Assembly (NCBI GenBank): GCA_013297885.1
Contig: JAAFIR010000019.1
Coordinates: 30,979-94,978 of the forward strand
Direction of reading: 5' to 3'
Length of the DNA stretch: 64,000 nt
DNA from: Leptospirales bacterium
GTDB taxonomy: Bacteria > Spirochaetota > Leptospiria > Leptospirales > Leptospiraceae
Position numbers and translations under genes: made by a program
Notes under the pieces: model-generated
Database searches by the model: none
Seen by the model: only the letters and a program-made list of their open reading frames with translations
Told to the model about the DNA's origin: nothing
Shown: in pieces, positions 1 to 8,525 of the stretch
How positions within the stretch are numbered: position 1 is the stretch's first letter
Layout of the letters: each line of letters starts with the position of its first letter

Positions 1-2
1 TT

Positions 3-1973
3 TTTATATGCACACTTAGCATATTTTCAATAGACCAAGATATTAATCAAATTACTGGTGGTGGTGGAGATTCTGGAAAACCCACTCCACAACAAAACCA
101 AACTAATAATTCAAATTCTGACATAGAAAATTTAAAAAAAGAAATGGAAGAATTAAAAAAAGAAATGAAAGTTTTAAAAGAACAGAAAAAAAATTCTGAC
201 CCTGAGTCTAAAACTGCTGAACCTTCCAAATCTGAAGAAATAAATCCTGAAGCAAAAAAAGAAGATACTTCTGTTTTAAATAAAACACTTGATGGATCAA
301 AAGATGATGCTCCAAAAGAAAATCAGAAAACATATAACTCGTTTAACAGAGATTTGTTTATGAATATTCAAACTCCTGATTTTAAAAAAGCAATTATGGA
401 TAGATACCAATGGCAAATGACTTTTTGGACTCATGGTAATTATACAAATAATTCTGATCTTCGAAGACTAGATAATACAAACCAAACTTCTGTGGATAGA
501 ACAGATGATAAAACTAGATTTATTGCAGGAGGACTTCAGTTTGATAATTTTTTTCCAATTCATCCGAGATTAGATTTGCGTTTTGATATTTGGAGATTTG
601 GTTTTTGGGGTGGTGACCAATTAGCTGGTAGAGACACAAATAATGATATACGTCAAACTACTGGTGGAGCAAATACAGTAAATTTTGGTCAATTGTACAT
701 TGATGCTCACTTAAAATTAAATCCAACTAGATCTAATAAATTCAGCCTAAGAGTTGGAAGACAAGATTATAGAATAGGTGGAAAAATATTTAGAGATTAT
801 TACCAAGATGATATTTTAGATGCTGTAGTTTTAAAATACTACCATCCAAAACTAGGAAGACTTGATTTACTTTTAATAGATGTATTTTCAAATGCACCAG
901 ATACAAGAGATGTAAACTTTATTCGTTTTTTAAGTTTTGATAACCAACAAGTAAAAAATTTTAATGGGGATTCTGCTACAACTAGGAATGGATTTTTGTA
1001 TAGACTTCCAATAATCGGTGAATCAGAGTTTATTGGAACACATTTAGATGTAAGAGCTTTTTATTATTTTTCACAATTCAGTGGAACAAACCAACCATTT
1101 GGTGGAGCAGACAGAACCAATAATGGAACAAGTGGAAATTTTATAGATCGCGATTTTGCTGTTATGCGAGGATTTAGAATTAATGGTGGATATGGAACTT
1201 GGTTTCGCTCATCATTTACAGTTGCTGATAGTTTTGGTGTAGATAGAAAACTGCCAACAATATATTTTGAATCTAAAGATGTTGGAAATTCAGGAAAGTC
1301 CTATGGAATAGACCTTGAATTTTCAGCATGGAATAGAAGAATTCGATTTATGCCAACATATTTTTATGCAGATGGTGGAAGGTATTTTGCAGACGGCACA
1401 CAATATTCTCATGGATTTGTTTCGATGAAAGGTGACCAAGTTGGTGGGTATTTAACAGACCTAAACTGGGGTGTTCATCCATCTGCATACACATCAGGAC
1501 AAGGAATTGCAGACCTTCCATACAATAGAGACAGAAGATCAGGCACAGAAAAAAAACATTTAGGATTTGCATTTGGAATTTTAGAAAATTTATTTTTAAA
1601 ATTAGATTGGTGGAGACTAACTGATACTTCAGAAATTACATTTTTAAATTCTGAAAAGCCAAGCCTTGGAAGAATTTTTAACAACAAAGATTCTATTCCT
1701 ACAATTGAAAAAGATATTTTAATCAACACCTATCAAAGCCTATTTCCAAATAACCAAACTGTTATCAAAGCTTCTAGAAGATTTGGTACACCAATAGGTG
1801 AAGAATACAATATTGGTCTTGATTGGAATGTATTTAGAGGATTTAAAGTTTGGGCAACATTTGCAGTTTTTCGTCCGATGAGATATTTTACAACACCAGG
1901 TCTAATTCAAAATGCTCCAGAAGGCAGCACAACATTTACTGGATTTCAACTTGGAACCAGTTTGATTTTTTAG
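3..1973 (+). CDS. Outer-membrane beta-barrel protein, alginate-export-like (5' end outside window)
   Basis: The frame is open to the first base of the window, and the residues before the first internal ATG (144) read as the end of a signal peptide (FICTLSIFSIDQ). The true start therefore lies upstream and this is a partial gene. After the signal come a Gly-rich and Gln/Asn-rich linker, a short Lys/Glu coiled coil (about 155-210 nt) and an acidic Lys/Glu/Ser spacer. The rest is rich in alternating aromatic and polar residues and ends in a Phe-terminated strand (SLIF), as in porins. Repeated features such as RVGRQDYRIGG and LRFDIWRFGFWGG recall the alginate-export porin family, which leptospires carry. 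The substrate cannot be read from sequence. The PLD-like lipoprotein gene follows 8 nt after the stop, so the two are probably one operon. Confidence 0.75.
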   Translation, partial: FICTLSIFSIDQDINQITGGGGDSGKPTPQQNQTNNSNSDIENLKKEMEELKKEMKVLKEQKKNSDPESKTAEPSKSEEINPEAKKEDTSVLNKTLDGSKDDAPKENQKTYNSFNRDLFMNIQTPDFKKAIMDRYQWQMTFWTHGNYTNNSDLRRLDNTNQTSVDRTDDKTRFIAGGLQFDNFFPIHPRLDLRFDIWRFGFWGGDQLAGRDTNNDIRQTTGGANTVNFGQLYIDAHLKLNPTRSNKFSLRVGRQDYRIGGKIFRDYYQDDILDAVVLKYYHPKLGRLDLLLIDVFSNAPDTRDVNFIRFLSFDNQQVKNFNGDSATTRNGFLYRLPIIGESEFIGTHLDVRAFYYFSQFSGTNQPFGGADRTNNGTSGNFIDRDFAVMRGFRINGGYGTWFRSSFTVADSFGVDRKLPTIYFESKDVGNSGKSYGIDLEFSAWNRRIRFMPTYFYADGGRYFADGTQYSHGFVSMKGDQVGGYLTDLNWGVHPSAYTSGQGIADLPYNRDRRSGTEKKHLGFAFGILENLFLKLDWWRLTDTSEITFLNSEKPSLGRIFNNKDSIPTIEKDILINTYQSLFPNNQTVIKASRRFGTPIGEEYNIGLDWNVFRGFKVWATFAVFRPMRYFTTPGLIQNAPEGSTTFTGFQLGTSLIF

Positions 1974-1981
1974 GAGGAATT

Positions 1982-4900
1982 ATGATATTCAAAAAAATTT
2001 GGGCGATTCTTTTCCCACTTCTATACATTTCGCATAACTCTATTTATCCAAAAAGGGAAAAGTCGAGCCACAAAATAGTTCCGTTTGCTCTCGCAAACCC
2101 GCTTCGCGGTATTTTGAGTCTCTATCGCATAACAGTGAGTAATCGAAAAAAATCATTCTTCAAGCGAAATCGAGGAGGGGTATTTAAATTATCATTTTTG
2201 AATAAAGAAAATTCAAAATCTTTTTCGAAACTAATTTCCGTATTCCCCCCGAAAGCTTCGCTTTCCATAGCCAAGCTATGCTCAAAGCCAGAATCTATAT
2301 TGTATTTATTGTTCACAATTATAACTTCATTTTTAATAAATTGCTCCAAAGGAGATGCAAAGAAAATTTTACCAAATCCAGGTTATATTTTAGGTTCTGC
2401 AAGATTTCAAGTATTTTGGTCTGATCCCGGAGTTTCCAGAGAAACAGCAGTTGATAAAGGAATAGATAATGAATGGGTAAAATTTATTAATGCTGCTGAA
2501 AAAAAAGTAGATGTTGCTGTTTACAATCTTGGTCGTCAAGTAATCATTGATGCAATTGTTGCTGCTCGTGAAAGAGGAGTAAAAGTGAGATTAGTTGGGG
2601 ATGTGGACGAATCACCAACTAATGGCTACCAAGCAATTTTTCGAACAGATATTCCATTTTCAGTTGGAAACTCAACAGGAATTCAGCACAATAAATTTGC
2701 AATTGCTGATGATAAATATATCATGATGGGAACTGGAAATCTCACAGATACAGATCTTATGATGAACAATAATAATTTTATGATTATCGAAAGCCCAACA
2801 CTTGTCCGCTCTTACACTCGTGAATTTGAACAAATGTTTTTTGGGAAGTATGCTGGTAAAAAAGAACCAAAAACTACTGATAGAACTCATTTTGTTAATG
2901 GAACAAAATTAGAATTATATTTTTCTCCTTATGATGGAGAAGATGCGATGAATCGAATGATTGAACTTGTAGATAATGCAAAAAAAGAAATTACATATAT
3001 GATTTTTGCACACACCCATGATGAGTTAACTACTGCATTAATTAGAGCGGCTAAACGTGGAGTATTGGTTCGAGGAATTCATGATTATACTTTTATTAGA
3101 AGCACTTCGATGGAAGCCCCAAGAATTTATAATGCAGGAAGATTTAATCCAACTGGACCTTTTAATAAAGAAGACGGAAACGAAAATACAAAAACTCCAG
3201 GGCTAAGAACTAGTGGTGGAAAACTTCATTGCAAAACAATGATCTTTGATGGAAATGTAGTAAGCACTGGTTCATTTAATTGGTCAAATAATGCAATTAA
3301 TAATAATGACGAAAATATGTTAGTAATTCATTCACCATTAGTAGCAAATGAATTATCTAATCAATGGAACTCAATTTGGAATTATGGTCGTCCAATCACA
3401 AATCAGATCAAACATCCATCAGGTGATGTTGTAAAACCTGGTGAGGTAGTAATTTCAGAAGTTAACTGGGCTGGTTCATTTAAAAAAGGTGCGAGTTCGG
3501 GAAGTCCAGCTAAAGAAGATGTGTATATTGAATTGTTCAACACAACAGATCGCATAATCGATATTAGCCACTGGGTTATTACTTGGGATGAAGATGAAGT
3601 AATTCATTATGCAATCCCAGATGAATTTTCTTGGTTTGAGCCAGGTGTTCACAAAATACACCAAAGTAGAGGAAGACTTGAAATTCCACCTAAAGGATAT
3701 TTTTTATTAAAGAATGCAAATCTTTCACTTCCAATTTTAAATCCAACTGCATTTGATAATGATTCTTCTGATAATAAATTTTCAGGAACAAAAAACTTTT
3801 CTTTAAGCCAAGCTTTTTTAAGAATAAGACTTTATGATACTAATATGAATTTGATTGATGAAGCTGGTGATGGTTCACCACCAAGTGCTGGGTTGATTGA
3901 TCCATTTAATTTTAGAACTCATTCTATGGAAAGATTTTTTGATTCAACAGGTAAAGCTTTAAATGGAAAACATTTTGGAAGTTGGTATACTTCAAATGGA
4001 AATGATGGACTTGGAACAACTCTTGATCCACTTACAGGCAAAGGTAGACTTTCTGATGATTATTCTATTTGTGAAACAACTAAAGGTTGTACAGTAGGCA
4101 CACCAAATGCAAGATTTAATTCTAATTTTGCATCATCAGCATCAAAACCTCGTAATGGAATATTAGGATTAACTAATATACCAATCGAAGCCTATTCTAT
4201 TTCAGCAACTGAAGCTGTGATTCAAATGCGTTGGGCTGTTGTTTCTCCTCCATCTGTCTCAGGTACAAATTCAGTTAGAATCAGTCCAACTGATTCATCA
4301 AAACTCATAGTTGGAGTTAATCAAGTTAGTGGTGTTCTATATACTTTACAAGTGAATAATTCAGGTCTTGATATCACAAATAAAACAGTTGACGGAGGAT
4401 TTGTCTCCTTTACTGGTTTTACAGAAAATAAAGCAAAAGTATTTATCTCTAAAATTTTTCCTTCAGAGTCTAGTGCCAATGGTGATAAAATTGAAATTAC
4501 AGCTTCTAGTTCTGGAAATACAAAAGGGCTTGGAGTTTATTTTTTTGATTCAAGCACTTTAAATATTCCGACTTTGATATACCAAATAGGTGATGTAAAT
4601 ATTTCTGAAGGACAAAAAATTTTAGTTACAATGAATAAAACTTTCCTCAGTGATGATAAAAGATTTAATCAAAATCCAAGTATAAATATTAATGCAAATA
4701 CTGCTTCTCAGTATGATGTTTATTCTCCAATTGGCGGACTAACCTCCACAGATTTAATTTTATTTTTATCTTATGATTTGAAAAAAACTTCTGAAGATAT
4801 GATGTGTTATTCAAACCAAGATGGAGATGTTTCAGAAAATTTAATGAAATGGGGATTTAGATATATCTACAAAAATCCAAGTAATTATTTCTTAGACGGA

Positions 4901-5041
4901 ATATTTCCTCTAGATCAAGTAAACGATTTTGAAATTCAAAAAAATTGTGCTAATTTAATCTCTGCAGGTTCTGGAACTTTTCTAGAAAGAGTTGCAAGAA
5001 ATAGAAGAGCAACTGATTTTAAATGTATAGGTTGTGATTAG
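1982..5041 (+). CDS. Phospholipase D-like lipoprotein with lamin-tail domain, signal peptide interrupted
   Basis: The protein has about 1019 residues. Two HKD motifs are visible: HNKFAIADD near residue 234 and HCKTMIFDG near residue 415, each followed by the GT/S-GN/F-N/W segment typical of the phospholipase D superfamily. A lamin-tail-like (LTD) domain follows at about 488-640 (VVISEVNWAGS, YIELFN, ISHWVI). The C-terminal 350 residues resemble surface beta domains and end in a Cys pair. The start at ATG 1982 has a strong AGGAGG at 1972-1977. The first six residues (MIFKKI) and a hydrophobic run ending in a lipobox (LYLLFTIITSFLINC, from base 2300) would together make a normal lipoprotein signal. 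They are separated by exactly 300 nt of repeat-derived sequence without stops. The product may be mislocalised or the gene silenced. Likely substrates are phosphodiesters (lipid or nucleic acid). Confidence 0.8.
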   Translation: MIFKKIWAILFPLLYISHNSIYPKREKSSHKIVPFALANPLRGILSLYRITVSNRKKSFFKRNRGGVFKLSFLNKENSKSFSKLISVFPPKASLSIAKLCSKPESILYLLFTIITSFLINCSKGDAKKILPNPGYILGSARFQVFWSDPGVSRETAVDKGIDNEWVKFINAAEKKVDVAVYNLGRQVIIDAIVAARERGVKVRLVGDVDESPTNGYQAIFRTDIPFSVGNSTGIQHNKFAIADDKYIMMGTGNLTDTDLMMNNNNFMIIESPTLVRSYTREFEQMFFGKYAGKKEPKTTDRTHFVNGTKLELYFSPYDGEDAMNRMIELVDNAKKEITYMIFAHTHDELTTALIRAAKRGVLVRGIHDYTFIRSTSMEAPRIYNAGRFNPTGPFNKEDGNENTKTPGLRTSGGKLHCKTMIFDGNVVSTGSFNWSNNAINNNDENMLVIHSPLVANELSNQWNSIWNYGRPITNQIKHPSGDVVKPGEVVISEVNWAGSFKKGASSGSPAKEDVYIELFNTTDRIIDISHWVITWDEDEVIHYAIPDEFSWFEPGVHKIHQSRGRLEIPPKGYFLLKNANLSLPILNPTAFDNDSSDNKFSGTKNFSLSQAFLRIRLYDTNMNLIDEAGDGSPPSAGLIDPFNFRTHSMERFFDSTGKALNGKHFGSWYTSNGNDGLGTTLDPLTGKGRLSDDYSICETTKGCTVGTPNARFNSNFASSASKPRNGILGLTNIPIEAYSISATEAVIQMRWAVVSPPSVSGTNSVRISPTDSSKLIVGVNQVSGVLYTLQVNNSGLDITNKTVDGGFVSFTGFTENKAKVFISKIFPSESSANGDKIEITASSSGNTKGLGVYFFDSSTLNIPTLIYQIGDVNISEGQKILVTMNKTFLSDDKRFNQNPSININANTASQYDVYSPIGGLTSTDLILFLSYDLKKTSEDMMCYSNQDGDVSENLMKWGFRYIYKNPSNYFLDGIFPLDQVNDFEIQKNCANLISAGSGTFLERVARNRRATDFKCIGCD
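2001..2128 (+). repeat. Structured repeat copy A (branched subtype), inside the PLD-like gene
   Basis: The left end GGGCGATT (2001) pairs with the right end ATCGC (2124-2128). Hairpin I is CTTTTCCC (2009-2016) with GGGAAAAG (2055-2062). The linker TCGAGC leads into arm II, which opens with CAAAATA, closes with TATTTTG, and encloses two small hairpins, GTTTGC/GCAAAC and CCGC/GCGG. Copies B and C have the same layout with different stem sequences. Downstream (2170-2290) is more palindromic sequence (CGAAAGCTTCGCTTTC, CATAGCCAAGCTATG) that belongs to the same 300-nt block. Confidence 0.8.
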
Positions 5042-5186
5042 ATTGAAGTAAATTTAGTTTTTAAGAATCAACTTATATAAAATCCAATCATAAAGAGGCG
5101 GGAACAAAGAGCTTGACCCCAAAAATTGGACAAAATATTGGAAGATTTTAGCGAGTAGTGAAGACGATTCTTTAGAAGGAGAGTTC

Positions 5187-5477
5187 ATGAAAGCCAGAAA
5201 AACTTATGACCCTAAGTTTAGAGCAAAAGTAGCATTAGAAGCAGTAAGAGGCAAATTGACATTAGGTGAAATATGTAAACATTACAATATTCATCATAGT
5301 GTAGTGATTCGATGGAAAAACGAGTTACTAGAAAAATTACCATTACTATTTATGAAAGAAGCAGATTCTAATCTGAATGAGGCAATCGAAAAAAATGAAG
5401 AGTTGTATAAAGAGATAGGCAAACTTCAAATGGAGGTAAAGTATTTAAAAAAAAACTTCTTTACTAACATTAAATGA
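5187..5477 (+). CDS. IS3-family transposase OrfA
   Basis: A 96-residue protein starting MKARKTYDPKFRAKVALEAV, the usual opening of the HTH_Tnp_1 domain that binds the ends of IS3 elements. The predicted helix-turn-helix covers about residues 10-55 (GEICKHYNIHHSVVIRWK). A C-terminal coiled coil rich in Glu and Lys probably mediates OrfA/OrfAB oligomerisation. AAGGAGAG at 5176-5183 is a good ribosome site. The frame ends soon after a run of nine A bases (about 5447-5455), where transcriptional slippage or ribosomal frameshifting could fuse it to OrfB. OrfB lies in the +1 frame rather than the usual -1, so losing one A in the transcript would restore a fusion. Confidence 0.85.
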   Translation: MKARKTYDPKFRAKVALEAVRGKLTLGEICKHYNIHHSVVIRWKNELLEKLPLLFMKEADSNLNEAIEKNEELYKEIGKLQMEVKYLKKNFFTNIK

Positions 5478-6297
5478 AAAAAAGAGTTTTATTGATAAAA
5501 ATGAGACTCTTTCAATTCAAAGTCAATGTGATTTAATTGGGTTACCTCGTTCAAGTTTTTATTTTGAACCAGCAGAAGAATCAAAATTAAACCTAAAGAT
5601 TATGAAATTAATAGATAAGCAACACACTAACGACCCAGTAAAATTTGGTCAAATCAAAATAGAGAAATATATTGAATCAAAATTAAAACTTGATATAAAT
5701 AGAAAAAGAATTCAAAGATTAATGAGGATTATGGGTGCAGAAGGTGAATATCAAAAAAAGAAAACCAGCCTACCTTCTAAAGATCATATAATATACCCGT
5801 ATTTATTGAAGAATTTTGATATAAATCAACCAAATCAAGTTTGGAGTATTGATATAACATATGTACCAATGAGAAGAGGATTTATGTATCTTGTCGCGAT
5901 TATAGATTGGTTTTCTAGATATGTTCTATCATGGTCAATCTCAAATACAATGGAAAATAATTTCTGTATAGAAGCTCTAAATGAGTCATTGAAAAAATTT
6001 GGTAAACCTAAAATATTTAATTCAGATCAAGGTAGTCAGTTCACAAGTAATAAGTTTACAAGTATATTAGAAAATCATAATATACAAATAAGTATGGATG
6101 GTTCATGTTGATGGATAGATAATGTTTTTGTTGAAAGACTTTGGAGAACTGTTAAATACGAAAATATTTATCGAAGTTCATATGAAAATGGACATGATTT
6201 ATTTTTTGGACTAAGGAAATATTTTGAATATTACAACGAAAAAAGAATTCACCAATCGTTAAATTATGCTACACCTAAACGAATTCATTTAAAGTAA
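5449..6297 (+). pseudogene. IS3-family transposase OrfB, nonsense mutated
   Basis: The reading frame carries the rve/DDE integrase fold. The first Asp is in WSIDITYVP, the second in NSDQGSQF, and the catalytic Glu in VERLWRTVKYE. A TGA at 6109-6111 interrupts it just before the segment WIDNVFVERLW. In family members this spot reads G-(K/R)-G-R-W-(I/L)-D-N, so a CGA-to-TGA transition is the simplest explanation. The frame resumes at once and runs to TAA at 6295-6297, so only one point change is seen. The product up to the stop lacks the catalytic Glu and should be inactive. The first in-frame ATG is at 5602, but family alignment puts the domain start upstream, near 5455. Confidence 0.85.
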
Positions 6298-6541
6298 TTG
6301 ACACAATTTTATTCACAAATTAAATTGTGTGGTACGCAAAAGTAGGAAAAAATAAAAATGCTTTAATTCATTTTTTGTTTTTTCTGAAAAATCTTTAACT
6401 TTTGTAGTAAATGTTTTGTTGAAAATAGAACGTCCTACTCGCTCTTAAACTTTCAAAAAAACTGTTCAGTATTTGGGGTCTACCTATCAATTTTTTCGAA
6501 ATACTAATCATGTTACCAGATTGGAATTTTTCATATCAATC

Positions 6542-8305
6542 TTAAATAGTTGAATTATAATAATTTAATAAAATATTTTTTAATTCTTCAAACAAAATTG
6601 GTTTAGTCATAAATTCATTCATTCCAATCTTTAAACATTCTTCTTTATTTTCATTCATCACATTTGCAGAAAGTGAAATTATAAATGGTTGTTTTTTTAG
6701 ATTTAGAGATCTGATTTTTTCAGTAGCCTCAATTCCGTTCATCACAGGCATTTCAATGTCCATAAAAATTATGTCAAAATTTTCTAGTTTAGTTTTTTCA
6801 ACAGCAATTTTTCCATTTTCAGCAAGAGCTGGAAATAAAGATAATTTTTTTGCAAAATTTATAAATACTTTTTGATTTACAATATTATCTTCAACAAGTA
6901 AAACTTTTAGATTAGAAAGTTGTTTTAAATTTTTATCAGTTGGTGTATTATTTTTCTCATTATTGATTTTTTCTGATTTTTGTAATTCAAGAATAAAACT
7001 AAATGTTGAACCTTTACCAAATTCAGACTGAACCCAAATTTTTCCATTCATCAATTCAACTAAACTTTTTGAAATTGCTAAACCAAGTCCAGTTCCACCA
7101 AAGTTTTGCGAAATAGAGGAATTTTCTTGAGAATAACTTTGAAATAATTTAGACTTATCTTTAATTCCAATTCCAGTATCTTTTACATTTATTTGAATTT
7201 GATCTTGTTCTAATTTTTTTGCTTCTAAAAAAACTTCTCCAACTTCTGTAAACTTAATTGCATTTGAAATTAAATTTAATAAAATTTGTTTAATTCTTAA
7301 TTCATCACCAAGATAAATTTCATTTGTAATTTCATCTATATTAAAATGCAGTTTTACTTTTTCAAAATTAAGATTATGATTCGAAAAAAAGATTTGAAAA
7401 CAATCTTTTATAGAATTGTCCAATCTGAATGGAATTTTATTTAATTCAAAATTTCCTGATTCTATTTTAGAAAAATCTAATACATCGTTTACAATGGATA
7501 ATAAAATTTTGGAAGAACTTTTGATTGTTGAGACTGAACTATTTTTTTCATTTTCAGAAGTAGTAAAAAAATAAGATTCACTCATTCCTAAAATCCCATT
7601 TAATGGAGTTCTAATTTCATGACTCATTCGGGCTAAAAATTCAGATTTTGATTTTGCTAATTGTTCAGATTTATTTCTTTCTAGCTTAATTTCTTCATTT
7701 AAAATTTTTAATTCAGAATTATCTTTGATGATTTTTTCTCTGTCAAGGTCATATGCATCTTTAAAAAATTTTGTAGCTAAACTTATGAATAAAATTACAA
7801 AGAAGCCTGAATAAAAAAAATCAGCTTCTCTTTCTAAATCATTTGTATAAGGAATTACAATTTCTGGAAAATTTTTTGCAATCGAATATAATAAAATATA
7901 ATTCATTAAACAAAAAACAATATAAATAAATTTTGAAGAAATTTTTGCAAAAAATAATAATCCAACAAATGCAAAAAGTACTAGTTCTAAATTAGCTGCC
8001 CCAGTTATACCATTTGAATAAAAATAAATTAAATCTACTAGTATATAACCAATCAGAATTAAAACATGTTTATAAAAATCTTTAAAGACTTTTTCAAAAT
8101 AAAATTTTTTTATTAAATAGAATAGAATGATTAGAACAGTTGTTTGATATGGAATAATTTTGAATTCAAATTCTGGAGTCAAAATAAAACCAATCAAAAT
8201 AAAAATAGACAATAAAGATGTTGAAAATGACAAAACTATTGAAAATAATTTTTCTTCGATTGGAATATTTTCGCTGATTCTTAATAGTTTATGAATTTTA
8301 TACAT
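6542..8305 (-). CDS. Membrane hybrid histidine kinase with C-terminal receiver
   Basis: The protein has 587 residues. About five or six hydrophobic helices fill residues 20-190 and form an unclassified membrane sensor with little extracytoplasmic sequence. A short coiled coil leads to a HisKA domain with the phospho-accepting His in [15 protein letters not shown] (about residue 228). The HATPase_c domain shows the N box (NLISNAIKFTE), DTGIGI and [11 protein letters not shown] receiver domain at about 465-585 carries the phospho-Asp in MDIEMPVMNG and the acidic pair in LLVEDN. The protein should autophosphorylate and pass phosphate to its own receiver. No Hpt or output gene is adjacent, so a partner elsewhere is needed. 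It is a single gene, with IS3 downstream and a structured repeat upstream. Confidence 0.85.
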   Translation of the reverse strand: MYKIHKLLRISENIPIEEKLFSIVLSFSTSLLSIFILIGFILTPEFEFKIIPYQTTVLIILFYLIKKFYFEKVFKDFYKHVLILIGYILVDLIYFYSNGITGAANLELVLFAFVGLLFFAKISSKFIYIVFCLMNYILLYSIAKNFPEIVIPYTNDLEREADFFYSGFFVILFISLATKFFKDAYDLDREKIIKDNSELKILNEEIKLERNKSEQLAKSKSEFLARMSHEIRTPLNGILGMSESYFFTTSENEKNSSVSTIKSSSKILLSIVNDVLDFSKIESGNFELNKIPFRLDNSIKDCFQIFFSNHNLNFEKVKLHFNIDEITNEIYLGDELRIKQILLNLISNAIKFTEVGEVFLEAKKLEQDQIQINVKDTGIGIKDKSKLFQSYSQENSSISQNFGGTGLGLAISKSLVELMNGKIWVQSEFGKGSTFSFILELQKSEKINNEKNNTPTDKNLKQLSNLKVLLVEDNIVNQKVFINFAKKLSLFPALAENGKIAVEKTKLENFDIIFMDIEMPVMNGIEATEKIRSLNLKKQPFIISLSANVMNENKEECLKIGMNEFMTKPILFEELKNILLNYYNSTI

Positions 8306-8392
8306 TTGGTTGTATCTTTAAATCTTTTATATTGATTAATCCTATTTAATAAGTAATAATTTCCATTTAAAATTTAATTTTTTCCAATACAA

Positions 8393-8483
8393 GCGAAAGT
8401 GATTAGCGAAGCGAAGCGGTTCACTGAAAGGGAAGTAGCGGAAAGCACGCTTCGCTGGTTTTTGCATTCGCAAAAATTCGCCA
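8393..8483 (-). repeat. Structured repeat copy K
   Basis: Read on the minus strand, the left end TTGGCGAA pairs with the right end TTTCGC (8393-8398). Hairpin I is TTTTTGC with GCAAAAA (8461-8476). The linker GTGCTTTCCGCTACTTC matches copies H, I and M. Arm II is formed by AGCGAAGCG and CGCTTCGCT. At about 91 nt it is the shortest copy. It lies between the hybrid kinase gene and thrS, both on the minus strand. Confidence 0.75.
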
Positions 8484-8525
8484 AGCTCAAATTCTTCATT
8501 TAACATTTTGAATTAAACAAAAAAA

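Larger units (their letters stand above)
5113..6482 (+). mobile_element. IS3-family insertion sequence, inactivated
   Basis: The left end TGACCCCAAA (from 5114) matches the right end read in reverse, AGACCCCAAA (to 6481). Both open into imperfect terminal inverted repeats. Inside are two same-strand frames, an HTH-type orfA and a DDE-type orfB, which is the IS3 layout. The orfB frame is broken by a stop. No direct target duplication is visible beside the ends. About 170 nt lie between the orfB stop and the right repeat, including an ACACAATTT/AAATTGTGT hairpin (6301-6335) that could end transcription. The element lies between two unrelated chromosomal genes. Confidence 0.85.

Noticed and set aside
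47..229. Minus-strand open frame at the left edge
   Set aside because: It is antisense to the barrel protein's signal and coiled-coil region and rich in Ser/Phe from the reverse of AT-rich codons.
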